This document shows positions 52,707-62,139 of a DNA stretch of 64,000 nt, piece after piece. The position numbers were made by a program, and so were the translations under genes. The DNA is taken from contig JAGYNZ010000012.1 in NCBI GenBank assembly GCA_018399745.1, positions 1 to 64,000 on the forward strand. Direction: 5' to 3'. This stretch comes from Deltaproteobacteria bacterium (GTDB taxonomy: Bacteria > Desulfobacterota > Dissulfuribacteria > Dissulfuribacterales > UBA3076). Every line of letters begins with the position of its first letter. Positions within the stretch are counted from its first letter, which is position 1. A model generated the notes under the pieces. It did no database searches. It was given only the letters and a program-made list of their open reading frames with translations, and was not told where the DNA came from.

Positions 52707-53202
52707 CACATTCGGTCCAGTTTTTGGTCAACTCCGGGCATAAAAATTTGCTGTTTGTAGGCCCCTTTTTCTCTACACGCACAAACGGATACAAGAAAAA
52801 GTCTTATCCGCACATGAACACACCGGCAGGTAAATGTCATGCTACGTGATGTCGTTTCCTGCCTGGATATTTTCTATTGTTCAAAAATCCTCCTGTGATG
52901 TCCCTTCCAATAGCGGTCTAATCCGATAAATAGATTTCTGAACTCTACAACCAGCTTATTTAAAAAATAATTATCTCAAAACCTGTGGCATCAGGCCGAT
53001 TGATGGGCTACATTTTGGACAGATCTTAAAGACTTTTTAGCGATAATATTGGTGATATGCTTTTTATTTGATAGGATAGGGCCTTATAGCTCAGCCAACT
53101 TGATGTGGGTAATTATTCACCTCGTGCCAGAGCATATTATGAACGTCTATGACTACAGAATCGCCCGTGTATGAGGATTGCAAGCGCCCGTAAGGAGTAC
53201 GT
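52707..53202. other. Intergenic region without recognisable gene
   Basis: No credible gene, repeat or RNA structure is seen. The only clear signal is TAAGGAGTACGT just before the GTPase gene. Confidence 0.5.
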
Positions 53203-54564
53203 ATGGAAAAGGAAAAGGCCGCTGAGACCTTGACAAAAGAGCTCGAACAACTACTGCGTAACAAGATGGGTCCACTTTTTGAGCGTTATGGACTGGACAT
53301 AAAGGAGCTCCTTACTCCCCTTAAATGGAAGCCAGTAGTCCTTATAATCGGTAATTACTCATCTGGAAAATCGACCCTTATCAACGAAATCCTTGGAAGC
53401 CAGATCCAGCGCACTGGCCAGGCGCCTACTGATGACAGCTTTACAGTCCTGGCAGCAGCAGAACCCGGCAAACCGGAGGAAGAAGTGCCTGGCAGCACAC
53501 TAGTAAGTGATGAACGTCTTCCTTTTGCCTCTCTGAGGCACTTTGGTGAGAGCCTCCTGTCCCATATGCGTTTAAAAAAAGTGGCAGATGCCCCCATACT
53601 CCAAAATTGTGCCATCATAGACACGCCGGGAATGCTGGATTCGGTCACAGAAAAGGATCGCGGATATGACTACCTGGGTGTAGTGGGAGAGCTGGCAAAG
53701 CTGGCGGATCTCATTATCTTGATGTTCGATCCCCATAAGGCTGGAACAATAAAAGAAACGTATCAAGCCATCAGGAGTACTCTGCCCGGCTCCACCGGAG
53801 AAGACAGGGTCGTTTATGTACTGAATCGAATTGACGAATGCGAGAGCGTATCCGATCTTTTGAGGTCTTATGGAACCCTGTGCTGGAATCTTTCACAGAT
53901 GACAGGCAGAAAGGATATGCCAAGAATATATCTCACTTTTGCGCCCAAGGAAGGCAAAGCAGCCCCCATCGGCCTTGAAACATTTATGAATGAACGGGAA
54001 GAGCTTAAACAGACCATAAATTCAGCACCAAAGATGAGATTAAATCACATACTCCAGGAAGTGGATCGAGTCGTAAGGGAACTTGGCATGGAAATAGAGG
54101 GCATGGTCGCTTTTCAGAAACGATTTATTGATAAAATCAAAGGCGTATTCCGCACATGGGGTATGGTTGGCATACTGGCCTTTTTCTTCGGAGATCTGGT
54201 TATGAAACTCTTAACCGGTTATCCCAATACCCCTCTTGCAGGAGCCCTGCTGGCCGGAAATCTGAATTTCGAACATTTCCTTTGGCCGATTGTATGGGCC
54301 TTGCTGATCGTGGCCTTAGCCTCATTGTATGTCCAACGGTTACTTTTCCCTAAATTTACAAAACAAACCTTAAAAGATTTGGATAATTTGATCCCACTTG
54401 AGACTGCTTACAAAAAAAACCTTTGGAACAGGGTCAAACACCGAATACACAGACTAATAGAAGAGCAGCCAAGGAGACAGATATTGATTGCGCATGGCCG
54501 CTACCTCGGAAAAATAGAGCAATTTCTCAATAAAGACCTGAGCAGTTTTTACGAACGTGTTTAA
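53203..54564 (+). CDS. Dynamin-like/EHD-type GTPase with C-terminal membrane segments
   Basis: 453-residue dynamin-superfamily GTPase. G motifs are GNYSSGKST (50-58), threonine region GQAPTDDSF, DTPGM (G3) and NRID (G4). The G1 sequence resembles that of EHD proteins and of bacterial dynamin-like proteins. Two hydrophobic segments (MVGILAFFFGDLVMKLL and WPIVWALLIVALASLYV) near 320-375 suggest membrane insertion, followed by a basic C-terminus. It may act in membrane remodelling or repair. AAGGAG lies 8 bases before the ATG. Confidence 0.82.
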   Translation: MEKEKAAETLTKELEQLLRNKMGPLFERYGLDIKELLTPLKWKPVVLIIGNYSSGKSTLINEILGSQIQRTGQAPTDDSFTVLAAAEPGKPEEEVPGSTLVSDERLPFASLRHFGESLLSHMRLKKVADAPILQNCAIIDTPGMLDSVTEKDRGYDYLGVVGELAKLADLIILMFDPHKAGTIKETYQAIRSTLPGSTGEDRVVYVLNRIDECESVSDLLRSYGTLCWNLSQMTGRKDMPRIYLTFAPKEGKAAPIGLETFMNEREELKQTINSAPKMRLNHILQEVDRVVRELGMEIEGMVAFQKRFIDKIKGVFRTWGMVGILAFFFGDLVMKLLTGYPNTPLAGALLAGNLNFEHFLWPIVWALLIVALASLYVQRLLFPKFTKQTLKDLDNLIPLETAYKKNLWNRVKHRIHRLIEEQPRRQILIAHGRYLGKIEQFLNKDLSSFYERV

Positions 54565-54632
54565 TGACTTGTCCTTTAGAAAAATCTTGAGTTTTATAGT
54601 ATATTGAAAAAAATCAAACAAATGGAGATGTT

Positions 54633-55382
54633 ATGTCCGGTCATTCAAAATGGAGCACAATAAAACATAAAAAGGCAGCACAGGACGCCAAGCGGGGTAA
54701 AGCCTTCTCCAGGATCATAAAGGAAGTAACAGTAGCTGCCCGTATAGGTGGTGGAGATCTTTCATCCAACCCGAGACTTAGGACTGCAATAGCGGCCGCA
54801 AAGGCAGAAAATATGCCCAAGGACAATATAGAGCGGGCAATAAAGAAGGGCATCGGCGAACTTGATGGGGCAAATTATGAGGAAGTCACATATGAGGGGT
54901 ATGGTCCGGGAGGAGTAGCAATACTGGTAGAAACCATTTCAGACAACCGCCAGCGCACCGTAGCGGATGTGCGGCATATCTTTACTAAGAGGGGCGGCAG
55001 CCTTGGAGAACCGGGAAGTGTGGCCTGGATATTCGAGAAAAAAGGACTCATACTGGTTGAGAAAGACAAGGCCGATGAAGAATCCCTTATGACTATAGCA
55101 CTTGAAGCAAATGCCGAAGATATAGAAGAGCAGGAATACGGATGGGAGTTATCCACTGCCCCGGAATTCTTTGAAGACCTAAAGTCCGCTCTGGAGGCCA
55201 GCAGCATTCCTTTAGCAACCGCTGAAATTACCATGTTACCCGGTAACATGATCACTATAGAGGACGAAAAGCAGGCAGGCCAGCTCCTGATACTCATGGA
55301 GGATCTGGAAGAAAACAGCGATGTCCAGAATGTTTACGCAAACTTTGATATCCCTGATGAAATCCTTGAAAAGGTCGGCTAG
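54633..55382 (+). CDS. yebC: YebC/PmpR-family protein
   Basis: 249-residue YebC/TACO1 family protein, which eases translation of proline-rich sequences and can also act as a DNA-binding regulator. It begins [22 protein letters not shown], as usual, with [25 protein letters not shown] and [14 protein letters not shown] following. Start is supported by GGAGATG. It is directly upstream of ruvC (2 bases), the common yebC-ruvCAB order. Confidence 0.96.
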   Translation: MSGHSKWSTIKHKKAAQDAKRGKAFSRIIKEVTVAARIGGGDLSSNPRLRTAIAAAKAENMPKDNIERAIKKGIGELDGANYEEVTYEGYGPGGVAILVETISDNRQRTVADVRHIFTKRGGSLGEPGSVAWIFEKKGLILVEKDKADEESLMTIALEANAEDIEEQEYGWELSTAPEFFEDLKSALEASSIPLATAEITMLPGNMITIEDEKQAGQLLILMEDLEENSDVQNVYANFDIPDEILEKVG

Positions 55383-55384
55383 GA

Positions 55385-55870
55385 ATGCCAAACGAGGTCA
55401 TTCTGGGTATTGACCCCGGATCGCGGGCCACCGGGTATGGAATTGTGTCATGTAAGGAAAACAGGCTCCATTTCGTAAATGCAGGGATTATCCGCCCGCA
55501 CACGAAACTGGCCTTTTCAGAGAGGCTTGAAAGAATCTATTCAGGTCTCAAGGAAGTAATAGCCAGACATAATCCAACAGTCTCGGCAGTAGAAGGCGTT
55601 TTTCATTCAGTTAACGCAAGGGCTGCCTTGTTACTTGGTCATGCCAGGGGAGCGGTAATCCTGGCTTCAGTCCATGGAGATCTCCCTGTATTCGAGTATT
55701 CTCCCATGACGGTTAAACAGGCAGTGGTTGGATACGGCAGGGCAGAAAAGACCCAGGTGCAAAACATGGTCAGGCTACTTCTCAACTTGTCCAAAAATCC
55801 CGCTCAGGACGCTGCGGACGCACTTGCCGTGGCTATATGCCATGCCCACACTCTTCGCGCAGGCTGCTGA
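55385..55870 (+). CDS. ruvC: Holliday junction resolvase RuvC
   Basis: 161-residue endonuclease that cuts Holliday junctions. The catalytic acidic residues are in ILGIDPGSRATGYG (Asp10), VEGVFHS (Glu) and the C-terminal DAADALAVAICHAH (Asp pair). Length normal. It overlaps none of its neighbours but sits 2 bases after yebC and 28 before ruvA. Confidence 0.96.
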   Translation: MPNEVILGIDPGSRATGYGIVSCKENRLHFVNAGIIRPHTKLAFSERLERIYSGLKEVIARHNPTVSAVEGVFHSVNARAALLLGHARGAVILASVHGDLPVFEYSPMTVKQAVVGYGRAEKTQVQNMVRLLLNLSKNPAQDAADALAVAICHAHTLRAGC

Positions 55871-55898
55871 TAACCGAACCTGCAGAAAGGAAAGACTG

Positions 55899-56534
55899 AT
55901 GATTACCTATATCAGGGGCGAAAAACAGGGACAATGGGACCAGGGTGTTATAGTGGATGTAAACGGGGTCGGCTATGAAATTCGTATGCCGTCTTCATCT
56001 CTGGCCAATTTACCCCCGTCCGGCGATGAACTGACAGTCTTTACCCATCTTGTATGGAAGGATGACATGCTTTTACTTTACGGATTTGAAACAATGGAAG
56101 GAAGGGATATGTTCAGGCTGTTGCTGGAGGTGTCAGGTGTAGGCCCCAGAATGGCATTAAATATCCTGTCAATGATCTCTGCTGAAGAACTCTTGCAGAT
56201 ACTGGCCGGGGAAGAGAAGAAAAGACTCCGGGCCATCCAGGGTATAGGCGAAAAGACCGCAGCTAGGATTTGTATTGATCTAAAGAAAAAGGCCCAGGCC
56301 ATATTAACAAAGAGACGCTGGGACAGGGAGTCATCTCCGCATATTGAGCAATCAGACAGGGGAGACCTTTGGGATGACGCACTTTCAGCACTCACCCATC
56401 TTGGTTATGGTTCCTCTGAAACCAGGGCGGCCCTCGCCAGGGCTTTTGCCTCTGCAAAAGAAAGTGCGGGAATTGAAGATCTGGTGAAAAAAGCCTTGCA
56501 AAGTCTGGCAAAAACTCGAACAAAACAGTTATGA
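55899..56534 (+). CDS. ruvA: Holliday junction DNA helicase subunit RuvA
   Basis: 211-residue RuvA, the tetrameric junction-binding partner of RuvB. Start is ATG 55899 (MITYIRG), with AAAGGAAAG upstream; longer in-frame readings run through ruvC and are unlikely. The helix-hairpin-helix motifs [17 protein letters not shown] and [15 protein letters not shown] are present, and the C-terminal domain III ends [21 protein letters not shown]. It overlaps ruvB by 4 bases (ATGA). Confidence 0.96.
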   Translation: MITYIRGEKQGQWDQGVIVDVNGVGYEIRMPSSSLANLPPSGDELTVFTHLVWKDDMLLLYGFETMEGRDMFRLLLEVSGVGPRMALNILSMISAEELLQILAGEEKKRLRAIQGIGEKTAARICIDLKKKAQAILTKRRWDRESSPHIEQSDRGDLWDDALSALTHLGYGSSETRAALARAFASAKESAGIEDLVKKALQSLAKTRTKQL

Positions 56535-57553
56535 CAGCGAAAGATATCACAAACAGATCGGACGTCACGAATATGAGCCCTGAACCCTTGCAGGAAGACA
56601 AATCTTTCGAGCCAGGAATAAGACCGAAGTCTCTTTTTGAGTATATAGGTCAGCAGGAGGTCAAGGCCAGCCTCGATGTCTTTATTACCGCAGCAAGGAA
56701 AAGAGGCGAGGCCCTTGACCATGTATTGATTCACGGGCAGCCCGGCCTGGGCAAAACCACTCTTGCCCACATAATTGCCGCAGAACTCGGAGTGAGCTTC
56801 AGATCTACTTCCGGTCCTGTAATAGAAAGGCCGGGAGACCTTGCCGCCATACTGACTAATTTACAGCAGGGAGACGTACTTTTCATTGATGAAGTTCATC
56901 GCCTGAGTCCTGTAGTGGAAGAAATACTTTACCCTGCAATGGAAGATTTTCATCTTGATCTGATAATCGGTCAGGGTCCCAGTGCGAGGACGATCAAGAT
57001 CGAGATTCCGCGTTTTACCCTGGTCGGGGCAACGACAAGGGCCGGACTGCTCTCACCGCCCCTCAGGGATCGTTTCGGCGTAGTACTCAGAGTAGACTTT
57101 TATCAGGATGAAGAGTTATGCGAAATTGTTCACCGGTCTGCCAGGCTCATGGTTATTGAAATTGATCAGCAAGGTGCCCTTGAAATCGCAAAGAGGTCAC
57201 GAGGAACTCCCAGAATAGCAAACAGGCTCTTAAGGAGGGTCCGTGACTATGCAGAAGTCATGGCCAGCGGAAGCATATCCAGTCAGATAGCGGACAAGGC
57301 ACTGCGCCTGCTGGAAGTCGACCACCAGGGTCTTGACCGAATGGACCGTGAAATTCTAGCCGCCATCATAGACAGGTTCAGGGGCGGTCCGGTCGGGCTC
57401 GACACGCTTGCCACATCCGTAGGAGAAGAAAAGGGCACACTGGAAGATGTCTATGAGCCCTTTTTAATACAAAGAGGCTACTTGCACAGGACCTCCAGAG
57501 GCAGGGTTGCAACAGACCTTGCCTATGAGCATTTAGATCGTAAGAGAAGGTGA
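56531..57553 (+). CDS. ruvB: Holliday junction DNA helicase subunit RuvB
   Basis: 340-residue AAA+ motor of branch migration. It has the usual start ...[19 protein letters not shown]-like sequence ([15 protein letters not shown]), Walker [14 protein letters not shown], Walker [10 protein letters not shown] and sensor [18 protein letters not shown], with the C-terminal winged helix ([30 protein letters not shown] contains its start). The N-terminal ~30 residues are variable. It is the last gene of the yebC-ruvCAB set. Confidence 0.96.
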   Translation: MTAKDITNRSDVTNMSPEPLQEDKSFEPGIRPKSLFEYIGQQEVKASLDVFITAARKRGEALDHVLIHGQPGLGKTTLAHIIAAELGVSFRSTSGPVIERPGDLAAILTNLQQGDVLFIDEVHRLSPVVEEILYPAMEDFHLDLIIGQGPSARTIKIEIPRFTLVGATTRAGLLSPPLRDRFGVVLRVDFYQDEELCEIVHRSARLMVIEIDQQGALEIAKRSRGTPRIANRLLRRVRDYAEVMASGSISSQIADKALRLLEVDHQGLDRMDREILAAIIDRFRGGPVGLDTLATSVGEEKGTLEDVYEPFLIQRGYLHRTSRGRVATDLAYEHLDRKRR

Positions 57554-57570
57554 GAGAAAAACCGTTTGAA

Positions 57571-57616
57571 GGTTCAGAGGTTCAGAGGTTCAGGGGTTCG
57601 GAGGTTCAGGGTTCAA
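57571..57616. repeat. Heptamer tandem repeat after ruvB
   Basis: About six GGTTCAG/GGTTCGG/GGGTTCA units lie in the gap after ruvB. They belong to the same class as the arrays at 409-450 and 2360-2419. Confidence 0.75.
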
Positions 57617-57727
57617 CGGGTCAAGAAAAAGATGAACATCTTTTAATATAACCTTTGAAGGCCTACAAAAATTGATTACTTAGTAATAACTTAAATTTAC
57701 AATAAATTACGAAAGGTTACGATTTCA

Positions 57728-60151
57728 ATGACTGCCATTGTACCACTGAATCCGGAGAAACTCCGTCTCAACATAGATCCTCAAAATCTGGGATTTCAAA
57801 AACTCAGCCAGCTCGAGACAGAGGAAAGGCCTTTAGTGGCACAGGAGAGAGCTATCCAGGCCCTTACTTTTGGCCTGCGAATGGGAAATCCCGGTTTTAA
57901 TATATATGTTGCCGGAATCAATGAAACAGGGCTTTCTGAACTGGCCCGGTCTTATGTAGAGGAAGTAGCCGAAGATACACACCCCCAGCCGCACGACTGC
58001 TGTTACGTCCATAACTTCCGTAATCCGGACCGGCCTTCCGGAGTGGAGCTTCAGAAGGGTAAAGGACGGGAATTCAAAAAGGATATGGCGGAACTGCTGG
58101 ATGAACTGAAGATGCAAATACCTAAAGTCTTTGAATCCGAACCGTATATATCCCAAAAGGAAGAGGTAATACAGGCATTCAATAAAGACCGGAAAGATGT
58201 ATTCCAGGAATTGAATGAAAAGGTGCGGAAAAACGGCTTTCTGCTGCAGTCAGATCAGTCGGCGATGATGGTAGTTCCGGCAAAGGAAGACGGTACCGCC
58301 CTGACACCTGAGGATCTGTCAAAGTTGTCCGAGGAGGAACGTAAAGGCATCAAGAGCAAGAGTGAAGAACTCCATAAGGAAATGGGGGATGCCATGAGGC
58401 GCATTCAACATTCCGAACAGTCAGTGCGCCGAAGGCTGAAAGATCTGGACCGGGAGTTTGTCAGCCAGACAGTCGATGCCTTGCTGGAACCACTTAAAAA
58501 AAAATATGAATCCATCAAAATACTCCAGGGCTACTTTGCTGATATAAGAGAAGACGTCGTCCAGCATATAGATGACTTTCGCCCTAAAAATGAGGCCACT
58601 CCGCCCCTGCCTTTTGCTTTTCCGGGAGCTGATCCATCCTTTACCCGGTACGAAGTGAACATACTGGTGGATAATTCGGAGACCAGGGGTGCCCCTGTTG
58701 TTACAGAAAGCAACCCCAGCTATACGAACCTGTTCGGTGTTGTTGAGCGCAAGGCCCAGTTCGGTGCCCTTCTTACGGATTTTACCATGATCAAGTCAGG
58801 CGCAATTCACCGCGCAAATGGCGGTTATCTGCTTATAAAGGCCCTTGATCTTTTAAAATGGCCCTTTTCATATGAAGCCCTGAAAAGGGCGTTAAGAAAT
58901 AGAAAAATTGAGATAGAAGACCCGGGGGAACAATTCGGATTATTCACAACCAAGACGATAAAACCCGAACCGATCCCTTTGCGCATAAAGATAGTACTTA
59001 TGGGAAATCCGTTCATTTATCAAATTCTTTATAACTACGACGAAGACTTCAAAGAGCTTTTCAAGGTCAAGGCCCACCTTGACGTCGACGTCGAAAGGAA
59101 CGAAGAGAGACTGAAGCAATTCATGCACTCAACCAAGGCCCTTATAGAACGGGAAAATCTAAGGGATGTGCACATGAGCGGCGTGGCAAGTCTTATAGAA
59201 TTCAGCTCCGAGCTGGCAGGATCGCAGGAAAAGCTCAGTCTGAAAATATCGGATATTGCAGACCTGCTGAGAGAGGCGGATTTCTGGGCGAGATTCGATA
59301 ACAGCGAACTTATCGAGGCCAGGCATATTCAAAAAACAATTGATGAAAAGGCCTATAGGTGCGGCCTTTATGAAGATCATCTGCATGAAATGCTCAAAAA
59401 GGATATCCTCAAGGTTTCGACGACCGGCAGGGTCGTGGGCCAGGTAAACGGGCTTTCCATCTATGACCTCGGAGACTATGTGTTCGGCAGACCATCAAGA
59501 ATCACTGTAAATATAGCTCTCGGCAAAGAGGGTGTGGTAAATCTGGAAAGAGAGGCCGATCTCAGCGGCAGTATTCATACCAAAGGTGTGATGATACTGG
59601 CCGGATATCTGAAGGCCCGTTTTGCTGCGGACCGTCCGTTAAGCCTCAGCGCCTCCATATGCTTTGAGCAGAGCTATGGCATGGTCGATGGAGATTCCGC
59701 CTCCGGTGCAGAACTGTTCGCCCTGTTGTCAGCGCTCTCTGATGTACCGGTTGACCAGGGGGTTGCCGTAACCGGTGCCGTCAGCCAGAAGGGAGAAATA
59801 CTGCCGGTAGGGGGCGTCACCAGAAAAATCGAGGGTTTCTTTGACATCTGCGAGGCGAGGGAATTGACCGGAGAGCAGGGAGTAATAATCCCTGAAGCCA
59901 ATGTCAAAGACCTGATGCTCAAACCGAAGGTGATAGAAGCGGTAAAGCAGGGCAGGTTCAAGATCTGGGCCATATCCAGGGTGGAAGAAGGCATGGAGAT
60001 ATTGACGGGCCAACCCGCAGGGGTACGCGGCCCTGATGGACGCTATTCGAAAGATTCTATATTTGCAAAGGTAAATGACCGGCTCACAAAACTTGCTGAA
60101 GAGGCCAGGCTCTACATGCAGAAACAAGGGAAAGGACAGGAAGAGGAATAG
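57728..60151 (+). CDS. Lon-like serine protease (LonB/YcbZ-type, AAA_32 group) with degenerate ATPase motifs
   Basis: 807-residue protein with N-terminal AAA_32/Lon-like region, LID-type helical middle (residues ~150-290) and C-terminal Lon protease domain. The catalytic dyad is intact: Ser657 (DGDSASGAEL) and Lys700 (VGGVTRKIEG), 43 apart as in E. coli Lon. The expected Walker A is replaced by VAGINETGLSE (about 61-71) with no lysine, and the Walker B position has YLLIKALDLL (D replaced by K). It may therefore be a Lon relative that does not hydrolyse ATP. AAAGG lies 12 bases before the ATG. Confidence 0.82.
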   Translation: MTAIVPLNPEKLRLNIDPQNLGFQKLSQLETEERPLVAQERAIQALTFGLRMGNPGFNIYVAGINETGLSELARSYVEEVAEDTHPQPHDCCYVHNFRNPDRPSGVELQKGKGREFKKDMAELLDELKMQIPKVFESEPYISQKEEVIQAFNKDRKDVFQELNEKVRKNGFLLQSDQSAMMVVPAKEDGTALTPEDLSKLSEEERKGIKSKSEELHKEMGDAMRRIQHSEQSVRRRLKDLDREFVSQTVDALLEPLKKKYESIKILQGYFADIREDVVQHIDDFRPKNEATPPLPFAFPGADPSFTRYEVNILVDNSETRGAPVVTESNPSYTNLFGVVERKAQFGALLTDFTMIKSGAIHRANGGYLLIKALDLLKWPFSYEALKRALRNRKIEIEDPGEQFGLFTTKTIKPEPIPLRIKIVLMGNPFIYQILYNYDEDFKELFKVKAHLDVDVERNEERLKQFMHSTKALIERENLRDVHMSGVASLIEFSSELAGSQEKLSLKISDIADLLREADFWARFDNSELIEARHIQKTIDEKAYRCGLYEDHLHEMLKKDILKVSTTGRVVGQVNGLSIYDLGDYVFGRPSRITVNIALGKEGVVNLEREADLSGSIHTKGVMILAGYLKARFAADRPLSLSASICFEQSYGMVDGDSASGAELFALLSALSDVPVDQGVAVTGAVSQKGEILPVGGVTRKIEGFFDICEARELTGEQGVIIPEANVKDLMLKPKVIEAVKQGRFKIWAISRVEEGMEILTGQPAGVRGPDGRYSKDSIFAKVNDRLTKLAEEARLYMQKQGKGQEEE

Positions 60152-60175
60152 CATGAAAAATCAAGGGAGAAAAAA

Positions 60176-60658
60176 ATGAAACTCAATATAATCGATTCCC
60201 AGGATAAATTGCCCACAAAAAAGGGATATGCCATCTCCTTAATCATCAAAAAATTAAAAGGCTATAAAGATGTGGAAGTGCACCTTTTTCTGCCGGAATG
60301 GGATGACAAGGAGGCCCTTTCATACGATTGGTCGAAACTCCTGGGAGACCCGATAGACAGGAATGCCCCCGCCGATCCCACAGGCAGCCGAAAAGTGCTT
60401 ATGGAATCATTCACGCTTGAGGAAAGGGACATCGTATTGGACTACATGAAGAAACGGTATGTCTCCAGGCTGTCCGCAATCAATTCGAGGCCGTTGGACC
60501 TTCCCATTCCCATGGGGCTCATCCCCCTGTGTGAAATCCCGGAAGATGATGACATCGGCTGCATCCGCTTTGAAGAGATCCCCAACTATAACCTCCCCTT
60601 TCCCGTACACGGCCTTTACATTCTGAGCCAGCATGAGCCCATAGAGGAAAACATATAG
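60176..60658 (+). CDS. Hypothetical protein downstream of the Lon-like gene
   Basis: 160-residue soluble protein I do not recognise. It is acidic, proline-rich near the C-terminus (RPLDLPIPMGLIPLCEIPEDDDIG) and has no signal peptide or membrane segment. It starts with MKLNIIDSQDKLPTKKGYA and AAGGGAG lies 6 bases before the ATG, so it is probably translated. It lies 24 bases after the Lon-like gene and may be in one operon, possibly as an adaptor or substrate (speculative). Confidence 0.65.
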   Translation: MKLNIIDSQDKLPTKKGYAISLIIKKLKGYKDVEVHLFLPEWDDKEALSYDWSKLLGDPIDRNAPADPTGSRKVLMESFTLEERDIVLDYMKKRYVSRLSAINSRPLDLPIPMGLIPLCEIPEDDDIGCIRFEEIPNYNLPFPVHGLYILSQHEPIEENI

Positions 60659-60715
60659 TTTCCGTTTCTCAGCCTGGTGGAAAATCCCAAACACCCCTCT
60701 CTGAGGATAAAAAAC

Positions 60716-61138
60716 TTAAGGGGCACCGAGGTATTCCAACTTAAGTGATTTCAGCTTGCTGCGAATGATTTCGAAATGGATCACGTTTTCTGTATAAAGA
60801 GTCGCCCCGATAGATAGGGCCGCAAGGGCAATCTGGACGTGATTCACAAAGTCGGATTTCTTGCAAAGCTCCCTGTATTTGGGAGCAAGATCGGAAAAGA
60901 ATTGCCCTGCTATAATGTAGTGTTGTGAGTTTAAGACGACGATTCTATCTGCGCTTTCGTAAGGTCTCTGCAACTGGGAAAGAAGCCTTTCGGCTTTTTT
61001 TGTTCTGGCCCCGGCCCAGAGCTCCATGAGTACTATGGCCGAGACATACTTTACAGTCCCAACCCGCACAAGTTCAGAAGCGTGGGAGCGGTTTCGGATA
61101 AATGAGATGTAGATGTTCGTATCGAACATGACCTTCAT
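60716..61138 (-). CDS. VapC-like PIN-domain protein, possibly impaired toxin
   Basis: 140-residue PIN-domain protein of the VapC toxin type. Two acidic active-site residues are present: Asp6 in MFDTNIYISFI and Glu39 in LMELWAGA. The other two usual Asp positions are histidines: H100 in FVNHVQIALAA (normally ND) and H121 in TENVIHFEII (normally DF). Nuclease activity may thus be reduced or metal use altered. Its start overlaps the antitoxin gene by 4 bases. Confidence 0.78.
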   Translation of the reverse strand: MKVMFDTNIYISFIRNRSHASELVRVGTVKYVSAIVLMELWAGARTKKAERLLSQLQRPYESADRIVVLNSQHYIIAGQFFSDLAPKYRELCKKSDFVNHVQIALAALSIGATLYTENVIHFEIIRSKLKSLKLEYLGAP

Positions 61139-61329
61139 TTGAAGACCTCGTTTATCACATCACCTTTCCCCCCTACCAGCTCATGGGCCTTGATGATATC
61201 ATCGTCGATGACCGCCATCTCCAAGGCTTTGTTGACCGCCTCCTTTTCCGTCCTTACCTCAAAAATCATGCGCGCCCTATCAATGTAATCCTGGTCCAAT
61301 TCAATAGTCTTCTTAACCATCCTGGGCAT
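61135..61329 (-). CDS. VapB-like antitoxin
   Basis: 64-residue antitoxin of the VapB type, numbered from the ATG at 61329 (MPRMVKKTIELDQDYIDRARMI), which has AAGGAGG 8 bases upstream. An earlier start at 61362 has no such site. The motif EVRTEKEAVNKALEMAV is typical, with a short C-terminal tail that would bind the toxin. It is upstream of and overlaps vapC, the usual order. Confidence 0.78.
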   Translation of the reverse strand: MPRMVKKTIELDQDYIDRARMIFEVRTEKEAVNKALEMAVIDDDIIKAHELVGGKGDVINEVFK

Positions 61330-61623
61330 TTTATTTGCCTCCTTAGCCATAATTTTAAACATATTATATGGTTTCCCGCTGGGAGATCAAGCCAATTTTT
61401 TTATGATCCTTCAATCCCTTTAATCCTCTCCCCCTTGTTCAATCAGCAGTTGAATCCGTGGAATCAGTGTCAAAAATCATACTTCGCCGGGAAGATTCAG
61501 AGTGTCAATTTTTGTCAACTAATGACTTTTTTTGGCAATAACTGGTAAGACAAATTGCATCCACAATCCCGGAAAAATCTCGATCTCCTTGTATTTACTC
61601 ATATTTATCAGACCATAACCATG

Positions 61624-61639
61624 TGGCATTCACCTTGCA
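61624..61639 (+). promoter_or_regulatory. Sigma-54 (-24/-12) promoter for the pilin genes
   Basis: TGGCATTCACCTTGCA fits TGGCAC-N5-TTGCW with one mismatch; GG (61625-61626) and GC (61637-61638) are exactly 10 bases apart. Transcription would start near 61650, ~230 bases before the pilin. In Geobacter pilA is RpoN/PilR-dependent, which supports the assignment. Confidence 0.7.
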
Positions 61640-61679
61640 GTAATGGCATTACAAAGTCAGTGATAAGAAATGAAATTAG

Positions 61680-61780
61680 AAACTGGAAATTAGAAATCAG
61701 GTAACGAATCCGCAACTCTTTGTTTTTCCCAATTTCAAATTTCCAATTTCAATTCAAAATAAATCAATACAGGAGGTAAA
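61680..61780. repeat. AATTTC-type short repeats and unused Shine-Dalgarno before the pilin
   Basis: Within the predicted leader, GGAAATTAGAAA-type and CAATTTC units (61730-61736 and 61744-61750) recur, related to 9377-9390. An AGGAGGT (61771-61777) matches the pilin Shine-Dalgarno but has no nearby ATG/GTG/TTG. The segment 61440-61480 also carries a fragment of the CACGGATT-type repeat (AATCCGTGGAATCAGTGTC). The gap 61363-61880 holds no other feature. Confidence 0.45.
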
Positions 61781-61880
61781 ATTATATTTATCACGCCGGG
61801 CAAAGTTACCGATAAATGATTTGAAGATCAAACAACATTGAATATCAAACAAATTTAATTTTTATCACAGGAGGTCTATC

Positions 61881-62105
61881 ATGCTTGGATTTTTAAACAA
61901 AATGAGAAAAGTAGGACACAAAGGCTTTACCCTGGTTGAGCTGATGATTGTCGTGGCGATCATCGGGATACTGGCGGCGATTGCCATTCCGCAGTTTGCC
62001 AAATATCGTTCAAGGGCCCAGAATTCCGCTGCTGTAAGTGATATGCGGAATATTAGGACAGATCTTGAAGGATATTATGCCGAATGGATGCACTATCCCT
62101 ATTAA
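61881..62105 (+). CDS. pilA: Short type IV pilin, PilA-N type (aromatic-rich)
   Basis: 74-residue prepilin with leader [15 protein letters not shown] and cleavage before Phe16 ([19 protein letters not shown]); mature protein is 59 residues. The mature sequence has Glu5 and ends ...[11 protein letters not shown], with aromatic residues at 1, 24, 27, 50, 51, 54, 57 and 59 (8 of 59). This length and distribution resemble Geobacter PilA (61 residues), whose globular domain is missing. AGGAGGT lies 6 bases before the ATG. A PilA-C-like gene follows 34 bases later, and a sigma-54 promoter lies upstream. Confidence 0.85.
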   Translation: MLGFLNKMRKVGHKGFTLVELMIVVAIIGILAAIAIPQFAKYRSRAQNSAAVSDMRNIRTDLEGYYAEWMHYPY

Positions 62106-62139
62106 GCTCAAACCAACTTAATCCTTAGGAGGACTTATT

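Noticed and set aside
52520-52840. Minus-strand open frame overlapping the zinc-ribbon gene
   Set aside because: It is antisense to a clear FmdB-like gene and has no ribosome binding site or motif.
55728-55898. N-terminal extension of RuvA
   Set aside because: The extra codons lie within ruvC in another frame; the normal RuvA start MITYIRG with a ribosome binding site is at 55899.
61771-61810. Extra small gene behind the first AGGAGGT before the pilin
   Set aside because: No ATG, GTG or TTG follows at usable distance; the only reading (ATT start) ends after about 12 codons.
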